A stretch of DNA of 64,000 nucleotides from Blastomonas natatoria (GCF_003201955.1 NZ_QJJM01000016.1:31334-95333); one strand, 5' to 3'. Positions 54,381 through 63,428 are shown, counted from the first letter of the stretch. The notes: generated by a model not told the origin, from the letters alone. Made by a program: numbers and translations.

Positions 54381-55334
54381 TCAGGCCGGGTTGAGCATGA
54401 TCAGCGCTTCGGGTGCCCGGTCGCGGCGGGCATTGACCTTCCATTCGAGCACGCGCAGCGCTCCCGAACCGCTGGGTCCATCTTCGGTATTGTTGGTCAG
54501 GATTTCGCCGTCGGTGCGGATGGTGAAGGATCCTTCAGCCTTGGGCATGCTGGCAAGCAGCTTTCCTTCCGGGCCATCACTGGACGCGCCGATCGCGGCG
54601 AAGAGGGACATCAGTCCGCCCATGTTGCCGCCCAGAAGACTGCTCTGCCCCGCACCGATAAAGGCGGGCGCATCGATACGCACGGCATTGTTGGTGCGCG
54701 CGGTCGCTACCACGAAAGGGCTGATGCCCTGGACGCGCTCGATGGTCGGAAAGCTGTAATCCTGGTCGATCCGGCCCGACACGGCATAATCTACGCTGAA
54801 CAGGCCATCGCCCTTGTGGATGACCTCGCGCCAGCCCTTCTGCTTCTTGATCCGTACAATGAACTCGTCAATGGCGTCGGGCGAGGTGGGGTCGATCCCA
54901 CCCAGCAGCGCCTTGGCGATCTCGATGTTCTTGGCGTCTTCGGCCTTCTTGGCGGCGCGCTGGTCATCCCAGGCCTGTTTCTGTGTTTCGATCTCGGAAG
55001 GTGTGCATTCGCGCTCGAGCGCTTCTTCGGCCCAGCCTTCCTCATCTTGCGCGAACGCGGTCTTCAGCACGGCGGCATCGACTTCGGCAGGCTCGCCGTA
55101 ACAGGGGCCGGGCGTGAACTCAGCACCCTTGTCATCGAGCGCTGCGCCCATCGCGATCAGTTGCGACAGGCCGAGCAGGTGGATGTCGCCCTTGTAGGCG
55201 AAGGAAAAGCCGCCCCCGCGCATGACGGTCATGTCAGCAGCAAACTTGCCCGGAAAGAGCAGACAGCCGGTCAGCATCAAGGCAACAGCCGCGACCGCCA
55301 TCATCCGCATTCCGACAAGCCCCCGCATGCGCAT
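54381..55334 (-). CDS. Lipoprotein of unknown function (tandem paralogue A)
   Basis: A 317-residue lipoprotein (lipobox LMLTGC around residue 24). It shares FPGKFAADMTVMRGGGFSFAYKGDI with paralogue B's opening, as well as the ILTNNTEDGP box and the APEALIMLNPA end. A longer central helix-rich insert (about 90-170) differentiates it. The ATG overlaps the rlmB stop by one base (TGATG), with GGGGGGAAGG upstream, so it is translationally coupled to rlmB. Function unknown. Confidence 0.77.
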   Translation of the reverse strand: MRMRGLVGMRMMAVAAVALMLTGCLLFPGKFAADMTVMRGGGFSFAYKGDIHLLGLSQLIAMGAALDDKGAEFTPGPCYGEPAEVDAAVLKTAFAQDEEGWAEEALERECTPSEIETQKQAWDDQRAAKKAEDAKNIEIAKALLGGIDPTSPDAIDEFIVRIKKQKGWREVIHKGDGLFSVDYAVSGRIDQDYSFPTIERVQGISPFVVATARTNNAVRIDAPAFIGAGQSSLLGGNMGGLMSLFAAIGASSDGPEGKLLASMPKAEGSFTIRTDGEILTNNTEDGPSGSGALRVLEWKVNARRDRAPEALIMLNPA

Positions 55335-56098
55335 CAACCTTCCCCCCGGTCCATCCGGATCGCGTACAGTGAAATCGCCGCTGCGTTCGAAACGTTCAGG
55401 CTCTCCATCGCGCTGCTGATCGGCAGCCGGGCGAGAACGTCGCAATGGCCTGCAACATTGTGGCGCAGGCCTTCGCCTTCTGCCCCCAGCACCAGGGCGA
55501 CCGGCCCTGCACCCAGGACCTGGGCCAATGTGTCTTCGGCTTCGCCTGCAAGGCCTATCCGCCAATAGCCCGCCTCGGCCATTTCCTCGAGCGCGCGCGA
55601 AAGATTGACCACGCGCACCCAGGGCACCACTTCAAGCGCGCCGGACGCCGCCTTGGCCACCGTGCCTGATTCGGGCGGCGCATGCCGATCCTGCGTGATG
55701 ATCGCTGCCGCATCGAAGGCAGCGGCCGAGCGGAAGATTGCGCCGACATTGTGCGGATCGGTGACCTGATCGAGCACCACCAGTGGGCGCAGCGGATCGC
55801 CCGAGAGCACGTCGTCCAGCAGCATGTCGTCGAGCGGCTCGACCTCGATCACGATTCCCTGGTGCGGCGCATCGCGCGCGACGAGGCGCGCGAGATCGGC
55901 GACATCGGCAAATTCGACCGGAATGCCGGACGGCAGATCGAACTGTGCCAGGGCCTCCCGCGTCCCGCGAATCCAGCGAATCTGCCGCTCGGGATTGTTG
56001 AATGCCGCCTCGCAGGCATGGGTCCCCCAGAATCGCGGGAACTTGCCGCCTTCGAGTCCCGCCTTGCGGTTCCGGTTGCGTGCGCCGCGTTTTGCCAT
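55334..56098 (-). CDS. rlmB: TrmH family 23S rRNA (guanosine-2'-O)-methyltransferase
   Basis: A 254-residue SPOUT methyltransferase (TrmH/RlmB type). An N-terminal substrate-binding region (FWGTHACEAAFNNPERQIRWI) precedes the trefoil-knot domain with VVLDQVTDPHNVGAIFRSAAAF (motif 1), VLGAEGEGL (motif 2) and IPISSAMESLNVSNAAAISLYA-like motif 3. It methylates G2251 of 23S rRNA in the homologue. First gene of a leftward operon with three lipoproteins, an association unrelated to its enzymatic role. Confidence 0.92.
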   Translation of the reverse strand: MAKRGARNRNRKAGLEGGKFPRFWGTHACEAAFNNPERQIRWIRGTREALAQFDLPSGIPVEFADVADLARLVARDAPHQGIVIEVEPLDDMLLDDVLSGDPLRPLVVLDQVTDPHNVGAIFRSAAAFDAAAIITQDRHAPPESGTVAKAASGALEVVPWVRVVNLSRALEEMAEAGYWRIGLAGEAEDTLAQVLGAGPVALVLGAEGEGLRHNVAGHCDVLARLPISSAMESLNVSNAAAISLYAIRMDRGEG

Positions 56099-56256
56099 GC
56101 TCTGTTGTCTTTCCTGGGCGTGGGGGGACGCCGGTGTTGATAGTTTTCAGCTTTTCGTCCTGTCGCCATTGACAGGCAAGCGCGAATTGTTCAAGGGACC
56201 GCCTCTCGGCAAGACGGGCCTTCAACGGGGCCCATCGCACTAGGGTTTCTATGTGT

Positions 56257-56342
56257 GGACAGGTGGCCGAGTGGTTAATGGCAGCAGACTGTAAATCTGC
56301 CCGCGAGAGCGTACGCTGGTTCGAATCCAGCCCTGTCCACCA
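56257..56342 (+). tRNA. tRNA-Tyr (GTA)
   Basis: The cloverleaf is readable. The acceptor stem GGACAGG pairs with CCTGTCC, the discriminator is A, and an encoded CCA follows. The anticodon loop reads CTGTAAA, with GTA as anticodon. A long variable arm is present, typical of class II tRNA-Tyr, and the T-loop reads TTCGAAT. The 3' end lies 197 nt from a tyrosine integrase start, so it is the probable attachment site of the element to the right. Confidence 0.97.
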
Positions 56343-56456
56343 ACCCCTTATCCGCAGGCTTCCGCAAAACCCCATAGAAATCCCGGATTTCCTAGGGTAT
56401 TTTGCCCTTACTCATCCGCAAAAAGCCGCTCCCGTTTGCATGCAGCCGGAGCCTAG

Positions 56457-56535
56457 TGTGGGGGTAATGTGGGGGTAAAATGGGTTACCCCCACACTTCG
56501 ACTACCCCGGTGTGGGGGTAAAGAATGTGGGGGTA
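56457..56535 (+). repeat. Five TGTGGGGGTA motifs upstream of the integrase (four direct, one inverted)
   Basis: Copies start at 56457, 56468, 56511 and 56526 on the + strand; 56486-56495 is the reverse complement. All ten bases are identical in each. They lie between the tRNA end and the integrase start, where arm-type integrase or excisionase sites and autoregulatory operators are expected. The last copy also provides the GGGGG ribosome binding element. Confidence 0.85.
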
Positions 56536-56539
56536 GATT

Positions 56540-57751
56540 ATGGGCAAACTCACAGCAGTTGCGGTCAAGGCAGCCTTGGCGAATCCCGGCACCTATCAGG
56601 ACGGGGACGGGCTGTTTCTCAAAGTGGACAAGCGCGGCGGTGCTTACTGGAATCTTCGCGTCCAGCAGGATGGCAAGCGACGGGACATCGGAATCGGCAG
56701 CGCCAAGCTCCTGACCCTGGCGGACGCGCGTCACAAAGCCGCCGAACTGCGCCGAGCGATCAAGGTCGATCAGCGCGATGTTCTGGCGGAGAAGAAAGAC
56801 GATGCCGCCGCCAAAGTGACGTTCCGCGCAGCCGCGATCCAGTACCACTCCGAGAACGAGGCGGGCTGGAAAAGCACGGTCTATGCGCGCCAGTGGCTCG
56901 CCACTTTGGAAAACTACGCCTTCCCGAAACTGGGTGACAAGCCGACTGGTAGTATCACCAGCGCCGATATCATCACCGTGCTGACGCCGATCTGGCAGGA
57001 AATCCCAGAAACCGCCCGTCAGGTGCGCAACCGGATTTGCACCGTGCTCGACTATTCCCATGCCAAAGGCTGGCGCTCGCGCGAGGCCCCATCGGGCAAT
57101 GGCAGCCTGAAAGCGGGCAGGGGCCTTCCGCGACAGGTGAAGCAGGCGGATAACCGCAAGGCCATGCCCTATGTCGCGATACCCGGTTTCATGATCGCCT
57201 TGCGGCGCAAGCCTACCTACACGCGTCTGGCGCTCGATCTTCTCATTCTGACAGGCGTTCGCTCGCAGGAGGTGCGGCTTGCGACATGGGAAGAATTCGA
57301 TCTGGGACAGCGCCTCTGGACGATCCCAGCCGAGCACATGAAACGCAGCCGGGCGCATATCGTGCCGCTCTCAGACGCGGCTCTGGCGGTGCTCGCAAAG
57401 GCGGATGCGATGCGTCTTGAAGGAGCCGAAGTGGTCTTCCCCGGCATGACCGGCAAGGAGATGTCCAACATGACGCTGCTCAAGGTGATGCGCGACATGT
57501 GCGAACCCTACCACGTCCACGGCTTCCGCTCTACGTTCACCGATTGGGCCGCCAACGAAGGCTTCCCCGATGCCGTGGTCGAAGCAGCACTGGCGCACAA
57601 GACGCCCGACGCTGTGCAGGCCGCCTATCGCCGCACAACCTATCTCGGCACGCCCGACCAACCGGGCATGCGGGTGAAGTTGATGGATGCGTGGGGGCGC
57701 TACTGCAATGGCGTCGCAGCTGATGCGGGCAACATTGCGCCGCTGGAGTGA
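56540..57751 (+). CDS. Tyrosine-type recombinase/integrase (P4/DUF4102 group)
   Basis: A 403-residue integrase. An N-terminal DUF4102-like arm-binding module (about 1-75), a core-binding domain (95-180) and a catalytic domain follow. Catalytic residues: Arg241 in TGVRSQEV, Lys268, His327-x-x-Arg330 in VHGFRSTF, His353 in AHKTPDAVQ, Tyr363. The set is complete, so the enzyme may be active. It lies next to tRNA-Tyr and opens an integrated element. An immediate GGGGG ribosome-binding run is formed by a repeat copy. Confidence 0.95.
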   Translation: MGKLTAVAVKAALANPGTYQDGDGLFLKVDKRGGAYWNLRVQQDGKRRDIGIGSAKLLTLADARHKAAELRRAIKVDQRDVLAEKKDDAAAKVTFRAAAIQYHSENEAGWKSTVYARQWLATLENYAFPKLGDKPTGSITSADIITVLTPIWQEIPETARQVRNRICTVLDYSHAKGWRSREAPSGNGSLKAGRGLPRQVKQADNRKAMPYVAIPGFMIALRRKPTYTRLALDLLILTGVRSQEVRLATWEEFDLGQRLWTIPAEHMKRSRAHIVPLSDAALAVLAKADAMRLEGAEVVFPGMTGKEMSNMTLLKVMRDMCEPYHVHGFRSTFTDWAANEGFPDAVVEAALAHKTPDAVQAAYRRTTYLGTPDQPGMRVKLMDAWGRYCNGVAADAGNIAPLE

Positions 57752-57990
57752 GGGTGGGTACAGCTAGCCCGGAAAATGGCTGGAAGAGCCATACTTCAGA
57801 TTTGCCTGTCACGGGAATGCTTGCGAGTGTCGAATTTACGCTTCGATGCTCCAATTCCCTCAGTCACGACCGTCCAGCAAGAATGGGCACGTAAGGCCGG
57901 GTGAGAACTGCTTACCTTAGCTGACGCGCGACAGCTGGGATGAACGGGAAACTCTCATCTCGAAGGACGCTCTGCGATTCGGAGCAATCG

Positions 57991-58647
57991 CTAAGAACGC
58001 CAATGGCGAAGCACATCGCGGACATATCTGGGCGTCTCGCCATTCCGAGGTATACCGCCCGCACGTTCGACTGCACCTGGGCCGGCATTATAGGCCGCCA
58101 AAGCGAGGTGAACCACTCCGAACTTGTCGAGCATCTGCCTCAGATACCGCGCCGCGCCGAAGATATTGGCCATGGGCTCAAATCGATTCGAGACACCGAG
58201 CTCTTTTGCGGTTGCTGGCATCAGCTGACCAAGGCCAGCCGCGCCTGCTGGGCTGACGGCGAGCGGATTGTAGCGGGACTCGGTCCAAACGAGTGCGTCG
58301 AGCAGGCCAGTGGGCAAAGAATACTTGGCTTCTGCCGCATATATGTGGGGCAGATAGCTCGCCCGTCGGAACCCGGATGGGCCAGTCTTCTCCTTGCGTT
58401 CGTATTCAGATGGCACGTTGACCCAGCCATTGTCTCCCACGGTCACGCTCGGTGCTGGGGCGACCTGCACGGATTGCCAGAGCCCATGCTCGACCAGCTG
58501 GAAGCCGTTTGATGCTTCGGCAATCCTGATGCCGTCGGAATAGCTGGCGGGGACGTCAACTAATGCTGGCATCGGCAATTCCTGGGCATTCGCAGGCATG
58601 GCTGATGCGATGGCAATGCCACCCAACAGTAGAGCTCTTTTCGTCAT
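57991..58647 (-). CDS. Lytic transglycosylase (SLT domain), exported
   Basis: A 218-residue secreted protein with a signal peptide (ending after ANA near residue 21), a beta-like middle part and an SLT domain. The catalytic Glu123 lies in [27 protein letters not shown], with [15 protein letters not shown] following. Domains of this type open peptidoglycan for conjugation machinery (VirB1-like) or recycle the wall. Its location inside the element, close to later traG pieces, fits a conjugation-associated role, which is inference. Read on the strand opposite the integrase. Confidence 0.88.
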   Translation of the reverse strand: MTKRALLLGGIAIASAMPANAQELPMPALVDVPASYSDGIRIAEASNGFQLVEHGLWQSVQVAPAPSVTVGDNGWVNVPSEYERKEKTGPSGFRRASYLPHIYAAEAKYSLPTGLLDALVWTESRYNPLAVSPAGAAGLGQLMPATAKELGVSNRFEPMANIFGAARYLRQMLDKFGVVHLALAAYNAGPGAVERAGGIPRNGETPRYVRDVLRHWRS

Positions 58648-58771
58648 CTCTCGATCTTTCTGTAGTCGAATCGCGTGAGAACATATAAAGAACATAGAGC
58701 GTAGGAAAATGGTTTAGCGCTGGTGCAGAGCGGAGGCTGCACGGGGAAGGCACCTCTATCGGAGTAGGTCG

Positions 58772-59701
58772 ATGCCCCAGCTAAAGAATGCTCATCAACT
58801 CGAACGCCGCGCCCGCACGATTGTCGAACGCCTCAACGGAACATGGCGTCATGGCAAAGGCATGTGTTGCTGCCCAGCGCATGACGACCGAACTCCTTCG
58901 TTGAGCGTGACGCTGGGCCGAAAGGCGATCCTGTTTCATTGCTTCGCAGGATGCTCGAATGAGGAAGTCATCGCAGCACTGGACCGCCAAGGTGTTCGCA
59001 GTCGTGACCTGTTCGATGGCTCTGGCGCGGTGGCCGCTGATCCGCAGGAAAAAAGAGACTTCAATTCCAACGCACGGCGTTTGTGGCACTCGGCGACGGC
59101 GATCTCCGGCAGCCCTGCCGAAAGATACCTCGTGCAGCGCGGTTTCCAGCACGCATCAGACCAGTTCCGTTACCTGGAACGTACGCCGCTTGGGCCGCGC
59201 GGGGCGGTCAAATTTCTCCCTGCGATGTTGGCGGCGGTCACGACTGACATTGGCATACTCGCAATACACAGGACATTTCTCGACCTGCCCAGCGGCAAGT
59301 TGGCCGGTTTCGAGCGGCCGAAGCGCGCGCTGGGCAGCCTTGGCTGTGGTGCTGTCAGGATTGCGACTCCAGTGCAGGGGCGTCTGGGGCTCGCCGAAGG
59401 TATCGAGAGCGCACTTTCCGCAATGCAGTTGTTCGGGATCCCGTGCTGGGCAACACTTGGGAACGAGCGTTTCGGTCTTGTTTCGATCCCGGAGAGCGTG
59501 CGCGAGCTCTACTTGTTTATCGACAATGACGCCGGGGGCGCTCTTGCGGAGCAGCGAGCGCTGAAGGCCTACGCTGCGCCCAATCGTGTCATACATTTAC
59601 GAGCGCCAGCCTCACCCGGTTTTGACTGGAACGATGAGCTAAAGTCCCGGCATGCCCGAAAACCTGATCCATCGGGCAGAGGGAAGGGGGCCTTCGACTG
59701 A
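58772..59701 (+). CDS. Zinc-finger/Toprim primase-like protein
   Basis: A 309-residue protein with a CHC2-type zinc ribbon (Cys34-x2-His37, Cys57-x3-Cys61, in CPAHDDRTPSL...FHCFAGCS). A Toprim-like catalytic module has the Glu in GLAEGIESALS and an Asp motif in LYLFIDNDAGG. Such proteins are element-encoded primases or DUF7146-type replication proteins on plasmids and integrative elements. It has a GGAG site before the ATG. The methylase gene follows 40 nt downstream in the same direction. Confidence 0.85.
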   Translation: MPQLKNAHQLERRARTIVERLNGTWRHGKGMCCCPAHDDRTPSLSVTLGRKAILFHCFAGCSNEEVIAALDRQGVRSRDLFDGSGAVAADPQEKRDFNSNARRLWHSATAISGSPAERYLVQRGFQHASDQFRYLERTPLGPRGAVKFLPAMLAAVTTDIGILAIHRTFLDLPSGKLAGFERPKRALGSLGCGAVRIATPVQGRLGLAEGIESALSAMQLFGIPCWATLGNERFGLVSIPESVRELYLFIDNDAGGALAEQRALKAYAAPNRVIHLRAPASPGFDWNDELKSRHARKPDPSGRGKGAFD

Positions 59702-59741
59702 TTGAGGCCTGCTCGCCGCAGGACCTCGTCAGGAGGTTCCC

Positions 59742-61109
59742 ATGTCAAATTTTTCCCTCGCCTTTGCATTCGATGAACCATCACCGCCCGTCGTTGTGAT
59801 GGCGGCTCAAGCCATGGCTTCTGAGCTTGCTGCAGGCCGCGCGCTGTCACGCGGCCACGTGACGCGTATCATGACTGAGCACTTCGGTGGCAGCGATGCT
59901 CTCGGACGTTGGTCCGTTCGTGACGCTCACGCAGCTCTTGAGCTGGCACAGGTTCAATACTTGAAAGCCTCGGATCAGATCCAGCTCTCGAGCCCGATCG
60001 ACGAGGCGGAACAGTTCTTCTGCTCCCTCGATGCCCGGCTTCCGACCCAGAGCAATCGCAGCGACGAGCAGATCGAATGGCAGCAGTTCGCAACGCCGCC
60101 GCGCCTTGCTTGGCTCGCTGCCCGCGCTTGCGCGCTGGCAACTGACGAGCTTGTGCTGGAACCCTCAGCCGGTACGGGCATGCTCGCGGTTTGGGCTACC
60201 AAAGCCGGCACGCGCCTTGCCTTGAATGAAATTTCGCCGCTGCGCCGCGACTGCTTGACTGCGGCGTTCCCGGCTGCCCGCGTGACCGGACATGATGCCG
60301 AGCTGATCGACGAGTTGCTCGATCCGGCTGTCGTCCCAAGCGCCGTGCTCATGAACCCGCCCTATTCTCACGGCATCGAGCGGGGCCACGATGGTCGCAC
60401 AGGGGCGAGGCATCTGCGCTCCGCGTGGAACCGGCTTGCCCCCGGCGGAAGGCTTGTCGCGATCATGCCCGAATGGTTCGACTGCGGGAGGTTTCTAGCC
60501 GGCGTGAAGGGGCCAGTTGGGCTGCGGCTCAATGCCGCAGTCGAACGCGCATTCATCAAGAGCGGCACCGGGATCACCACGCGGCTTCTGGTTCTCGACA
60601 AGGTGGAAGGCGGCAACGAGCCTGTCGCTGTCCGCACCAACGACTTGCGCCAGCTGGCCTATCTTGTCGATGCTTTACCGGCTCGCGCCAGCCTGGAGGC
60701 CGCTCCCGAGAAATCTAGCCTTCCGGCTCGTGCTCCATTTCGTCTGGTGGCCGCGCCGCGCAGGCCGCTGCCGACACCAGCTAGGATCACTCCTTCAGCC
60801 TCCGCCATCGGGTCGCTCACCTACCAGTCGCTCGAAACTCCTGCGCCGCTTGCCCCTCAGGTCGGTCATTATCTGCCCTATCGTTCAAGCAGGATCGTTA
60901 TCGATGGCGCGGCCGCGCATCCGACGCCGCTCGTCGAGTCCGTCGCTATGGGGTCGATCGCAGCGCCGATGCCCGAAGCCGTGCCGCAGCTGCCCGACGG
61001 GCTGATTGCCAAAGGGCTGCTGTCCGCTGCTCAGGCAGAGACTCTGATCTACGCGGCTAGCGCCCATGCGCGCGATCTTCGACTACCACTGGGATGGCGC
61101 GCGCGTTGA
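59742..61109 (+). pseudogene. N-terminal methylase part of a strawberry-notch-like protein, truncated
   Basis: A 455-residue frame that closes right after the segment (PKGLLS-like, here PDGLIAKGLLSAAQAETLIYA) at which full-length family members continue into a large helicase region. In the preserved part, the SAM-binding EPSAGTG (residues 140-146) and catalytic NPPY (205-208) motifs are intact, indicating an N6-adenine/N4-cytosine type methylase. The frame then reads 13 unrelated residues to the stop. The next bases resemble a DUF2493 end, so a deletion probably removed the rest. Confidence 0.66.
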
Positions 61110-61256
61110 TGCTCTCGCTCGACCCGCGCTACGTCGTAGCCTTTCCCGGTAACGGCGTCCTTGAACGTCTGGTGATCGAGGCCAAGGCTCGGCGGATCAC
61201 CGTTGTCGATCGCCGTGGCCCGCTTGGCACATCGCCGAAGGCACCGCCCGGGTGAG
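61094..61256 (+). pseudogene. DUF2493-type C-terminal remnant with frameshift
   Basis: A fragment reading LMLSLDPRYVVA, then after an apparent 1-nt insertion in the next frame FPGNGVLERLVIEAKARRIT and VVDRRGPLG, ending in TGA. It resembles the C-terminal AFPGG...AKA region of DUF2493 proteins from mobile elements. No start and no N-terminus. The frameshift could be decay or a sequencing error. Confidence 0.55.
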
Positions 61257-61485
61257 CGGTCAAGCATGTCGCCAGCGGATATCAGGTCTCAATCCTGTGC
61301 GACATGGATCTTGATTGGGGATCGAATACCCCCTTACATGCCATGAGTACCTGAACCTAGATCTGACTGAAAGCCAAAGCGCAAAGGGACATCGCTCTGC
61401 CAGATCACGCCGTAACCGCTTGACGCCGACGGTCCGTGAGCGCTTCATCGCGTGAGCATCGCAATGAAGTAAGATGGAGGGCTCC
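61257..61485 (+). other. Non-coding remnant region in the element
   Basis: No credible gene is visible. The bases before 61486 carry a GGAGGG ribosome binding site for the short frame that follows. Confidence 0.5.
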
Positions 61486-61644
61486 ATGGCCAAGAAGAAT
61501 GAGGGAATTCCGCCGATTATTATTCCGGTTGCTCCTGTCCACGGAGGCCATGCCTCACGCAGTCGCGAGGACGCAGCGACAGAAAAACCGGCTCCCGGCG
61601 ATGACGATAAGGCCCGTTCGAACAACAAGGCCGACCGGCCTTAG
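61486..61644 (+). CDS. Small protein of the element, unknown function
   Basis: A 52-residue frame, MAKKNEGIPPIIIPVAPVHG with a charged tail rich in Asp, Glu and Lys (EDAATEKPAPGDDDKAR). GGAGGG lies about 8 nt before the ATG. It stops in TAG immediately before another non-coding region. There is no homology recognised and no membrane segment; the sequence composition looks protein-like rather than random. It could be a short orphan protein of the element. Confidence 0.5.
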   Translation: MAKKNEGIPPIIIPVAPVHGGHASRSREDAATEKPAPGDDDKARSNNKADRP

Positions 61645-62224
61645 TAGTCAGGTCTAAGGATCGCTGATGCTTGCGATGGTGGGAGCCTGCCTATCGTCAA
61701 TGGTCTTCCAATGCGCTTGCATCAGGCCGCATTGGTTCTTTCCTTTGGAAGGGTGGACGACGGCAAACATGGCCTGAACGCAGGCCCTCATTCAGCTTTG
61801 GCATCGTCGGGAAGGCGCTCCGCTGGCACGATGAGAATGCCGCTCCTGCCGTCCCAATTGCGTCAGTAAGTGCACCCGTTTCCGTGCGGAAAAAGTCATT
61901 ACCACCATCAAAGATAGAGACCACTCGTTGGGCTCGGGTGCAAAATCAATCAGGCCAAGGTCGTCGGCGGCAAGGGCAGGGCAAACCTGTTCAAGGCATC
62001 CGGCTCCACCCGGCTTCGATACAAACCTTCCCTGAAGCACCCCTGTCGAGACGCGCAACCCCGATCAGGTCCGGCCGAGTTGCCGGTCACGTCATGCTGC
62101 GTGCCCGGCTGCCCGCGCCGCCCGAACCAGATCGAGGTTTCCCTTCGGTGCGCTTCGCCATGGGCGCTTCCTAGTCGGGTTTGCAGCCGGGATGGACCCG
62201 GAATGCTCGATCAGGAGAAAGCCC
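61645..62224. other. Non-coding or degraded region of the element
   Basis: About 580 nt in which I see no credible gene. Open stretches exist on both strands, but they lack ribosome binding sites, domain-like sequence or consistent composition. It probably represents degraded cargo between the small gene and the ssb remnant. Confidence 0.5.
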
Positions 62225-62293
62225 ATGACCAATCTCGTTATCCTCGTTGGCCGCATCGCTCGCGACCCCGAAACCCGCACCACCCAAGGGTAA
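62225..62293 (+). pseudogene. ssb: 5' remnant of a single-stranded DNA-binding protein gene
   Basis: A good ribosome binding site (AGGAGA) and ATG, then the canonical SSB opening MTNLVILVGRIARDPETRTT. A glutamine and glycine follow, then a TAA. The stop falls inside GTAACCCTGCGGTGAGGG, which resembles the terminal sequence of IS66-family elements. The gene therefore appears cut by that insertion after 22 codons. Confidence 0.82.
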
Positions 62294-62573
62294 CCCTGCG
62301 GTGAGGGCCGCCTTGCGCTGATTTGCTGACGTGCCGAGAAGGCACCGGTGCAAGCGCTGGTGCTTGCACCGGTGTTAGAGACGGTGCGATGGGTCAGGTG
62401 ACGGTATTTTCTGGCGTTCAGCGCCGCCGGTACTGGTCAGATGAGCAGAAGCATGCGCTGGTGTCGGCGATTTCAGCGCCCGGGGCGAACGTTGCGGAGA
62501 TTTCCCGTCTGGCCGATGTTCGACCTGGTCAGATCTATCGCTGGCGGCGGCAGCTCGAGCAGGCAGGCCAATC
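62290..62573 (+). mobile_element. Truncated IS66-family element (left end and tnpA start)
   Basis: Begins with GTAACCCTGCGGTGAGGGCC, an IS66-like left terminal repeat pattern, at the point where ssb stops. A short frame (62389-62573) reads MGQVTVFSGVQRRRYWSDEQ, then KHALVSAISAPGANVAEISR and a RWRR end, as in IS66 TnpA (HTH-type) proteins. It breaks off at about 62573 where helicase coding begins. No right end is present. Confidence 0.68.
62389..62573 (+). pseudogene. IS66-type TnpA, 3'-truncated
   Basis: About 62 codons with the IS66 TnpA pattern (RRRYWSDEQKHALV, GANVAEISRLADVRPGQIYRW). The coding frame continues past the junction only as out-of-context sequence. Non-functional by truncation. 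Confidence 0.62.
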
Positions 62574-63119
62574 GATCTGCCCGACCTTCATGATTATCAG
62601 GACGAAATCCTGGAAGGCCTGAGGGAGCTGCTGGTTTCAAGATCAGGACGCCGCCGTGCGGTTGTCAGTTTACCAACCGGCGGTGGCAAAACTCGTGTTG
62701 CCGCCGAAGCGGTCGTCAAACTGATCCTGAACAACTCTGAGAAGCGAACTGCGCTATGGGTGGCGCAGACCGACGAGCTGTGTGAGCAAGCAGTGCAATG
62801 CTTCCGTCAGCTGTGGGTGAACGTCGGTACCCCCGGCGAAGATCTTCGTATTGTCAGGCTTTGGGGCGGACAAGGTAATCCGGCTCCGCCGGAGGGCAAT
62901 GAACCGGTTGTTGTTGTCGCCAGTATCCAGACTTTGAATGCGCGTCTGGAAATTGCTCACCTGTCTTGGCTGGCAAAACCTGGCGTCGTCGTGATTGATG
63001 AATGCCACCATGCAATCGCACCTAGCTATAGCTCGTTGCTCAGATGGCTCGACGTTCAGATCGGGGGGGAAAGTGAGCGTGAAACCGAGCCCCCCGTGAT
63101 TGGACTGAGCGCGACCCCA
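62574..63119 (+). pseudogene. 5'-proximal part of a superfamily II DEAD/DEAH helicase
   Basis: Begins at DLPDLHDYQDEILEGLRELL without a start codon, then SLPTGGGKTRVAAEA (Walker A), ALWVAQTDELCEQAV (motif Ia region), VIDECHHAIAPSY (motif II) and GLSATPF (motif III). It is the N-terminal RecA-like half of a helicase similar to those in restriction-like or defence gene clusters. After SATPF the frame runs into sequence that is antisense traG, so the second RecA domain is lost. Which defence system it came from cannot be told. Confidence 0.8.
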
Positions 63120-63428
63120 TTTCATCGCGTTGCTGGCAATCGAGCCATAGGTCCGCTCAGTCTGGATGTCGGCGCGGGTCTGCGCATAGACATCGACATT
63201 CCCGGCACCGGTTGCCGCAGACATGGAATGCATCGCCTGGCCCATCGCATTGATGGTGAGCGTCTGCTTGAAGATGTCGGTCGCATTGGCTGACACCCCC
63301 GTGAGGTACTGATAGGCGACAGGCAGGTCGGCAAACAGCTTGGCCTTGGCGAGCGCCGCGGTCTGATTGGGATAGAGTTGGCGGCCGAATACCGTGCCTA
63401 TGCTGTCGACAAGGCTGGTCCACTGGCT
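63120..63428 (-). pseudogene. Internal fragment of conjugal transfer protein TraG (N-terminal domain)
   Basis: Read on the minus strand: NSQWTSLVDSIGTVFGRQLY, then PNQTAALAKAKLFADLPVAY, QYLTGVSANATDIFKQ and AQTRADIQTERTYGSIASNA. These match the F-type TraG N-terminal (mating-pair stabilisation) domain. There is no start and no end: a truncated IS110 gene abuts one side and a helicase piece the other. It shows that conjugation genes once belonged to this element. Confidence 0.72.

Noticed and set aside
61671..62174. 167-codon open frame on the plus strand in the degraded element region
   Set aside because: Arg/Pro/Ser-rich without a ribosome binding site or domain-like pattern; treated as non-coding remnant.
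63120..63293. Continuation of the helicase frame to a stop at 63293
   Set aside because: After SATPF the residues do not match helicase motifs and coincide base for base with an antisense TraG sequence, so the joint is a fusion, not native coding.
62754..63296. Minus-strand open frame spanning the helicase and traG pieces as one gene
   Set aside because: Only the right part (63120-63428) makes sense as TraG; the rest is antisense to the helicase fragment and has no homology-like sequence.
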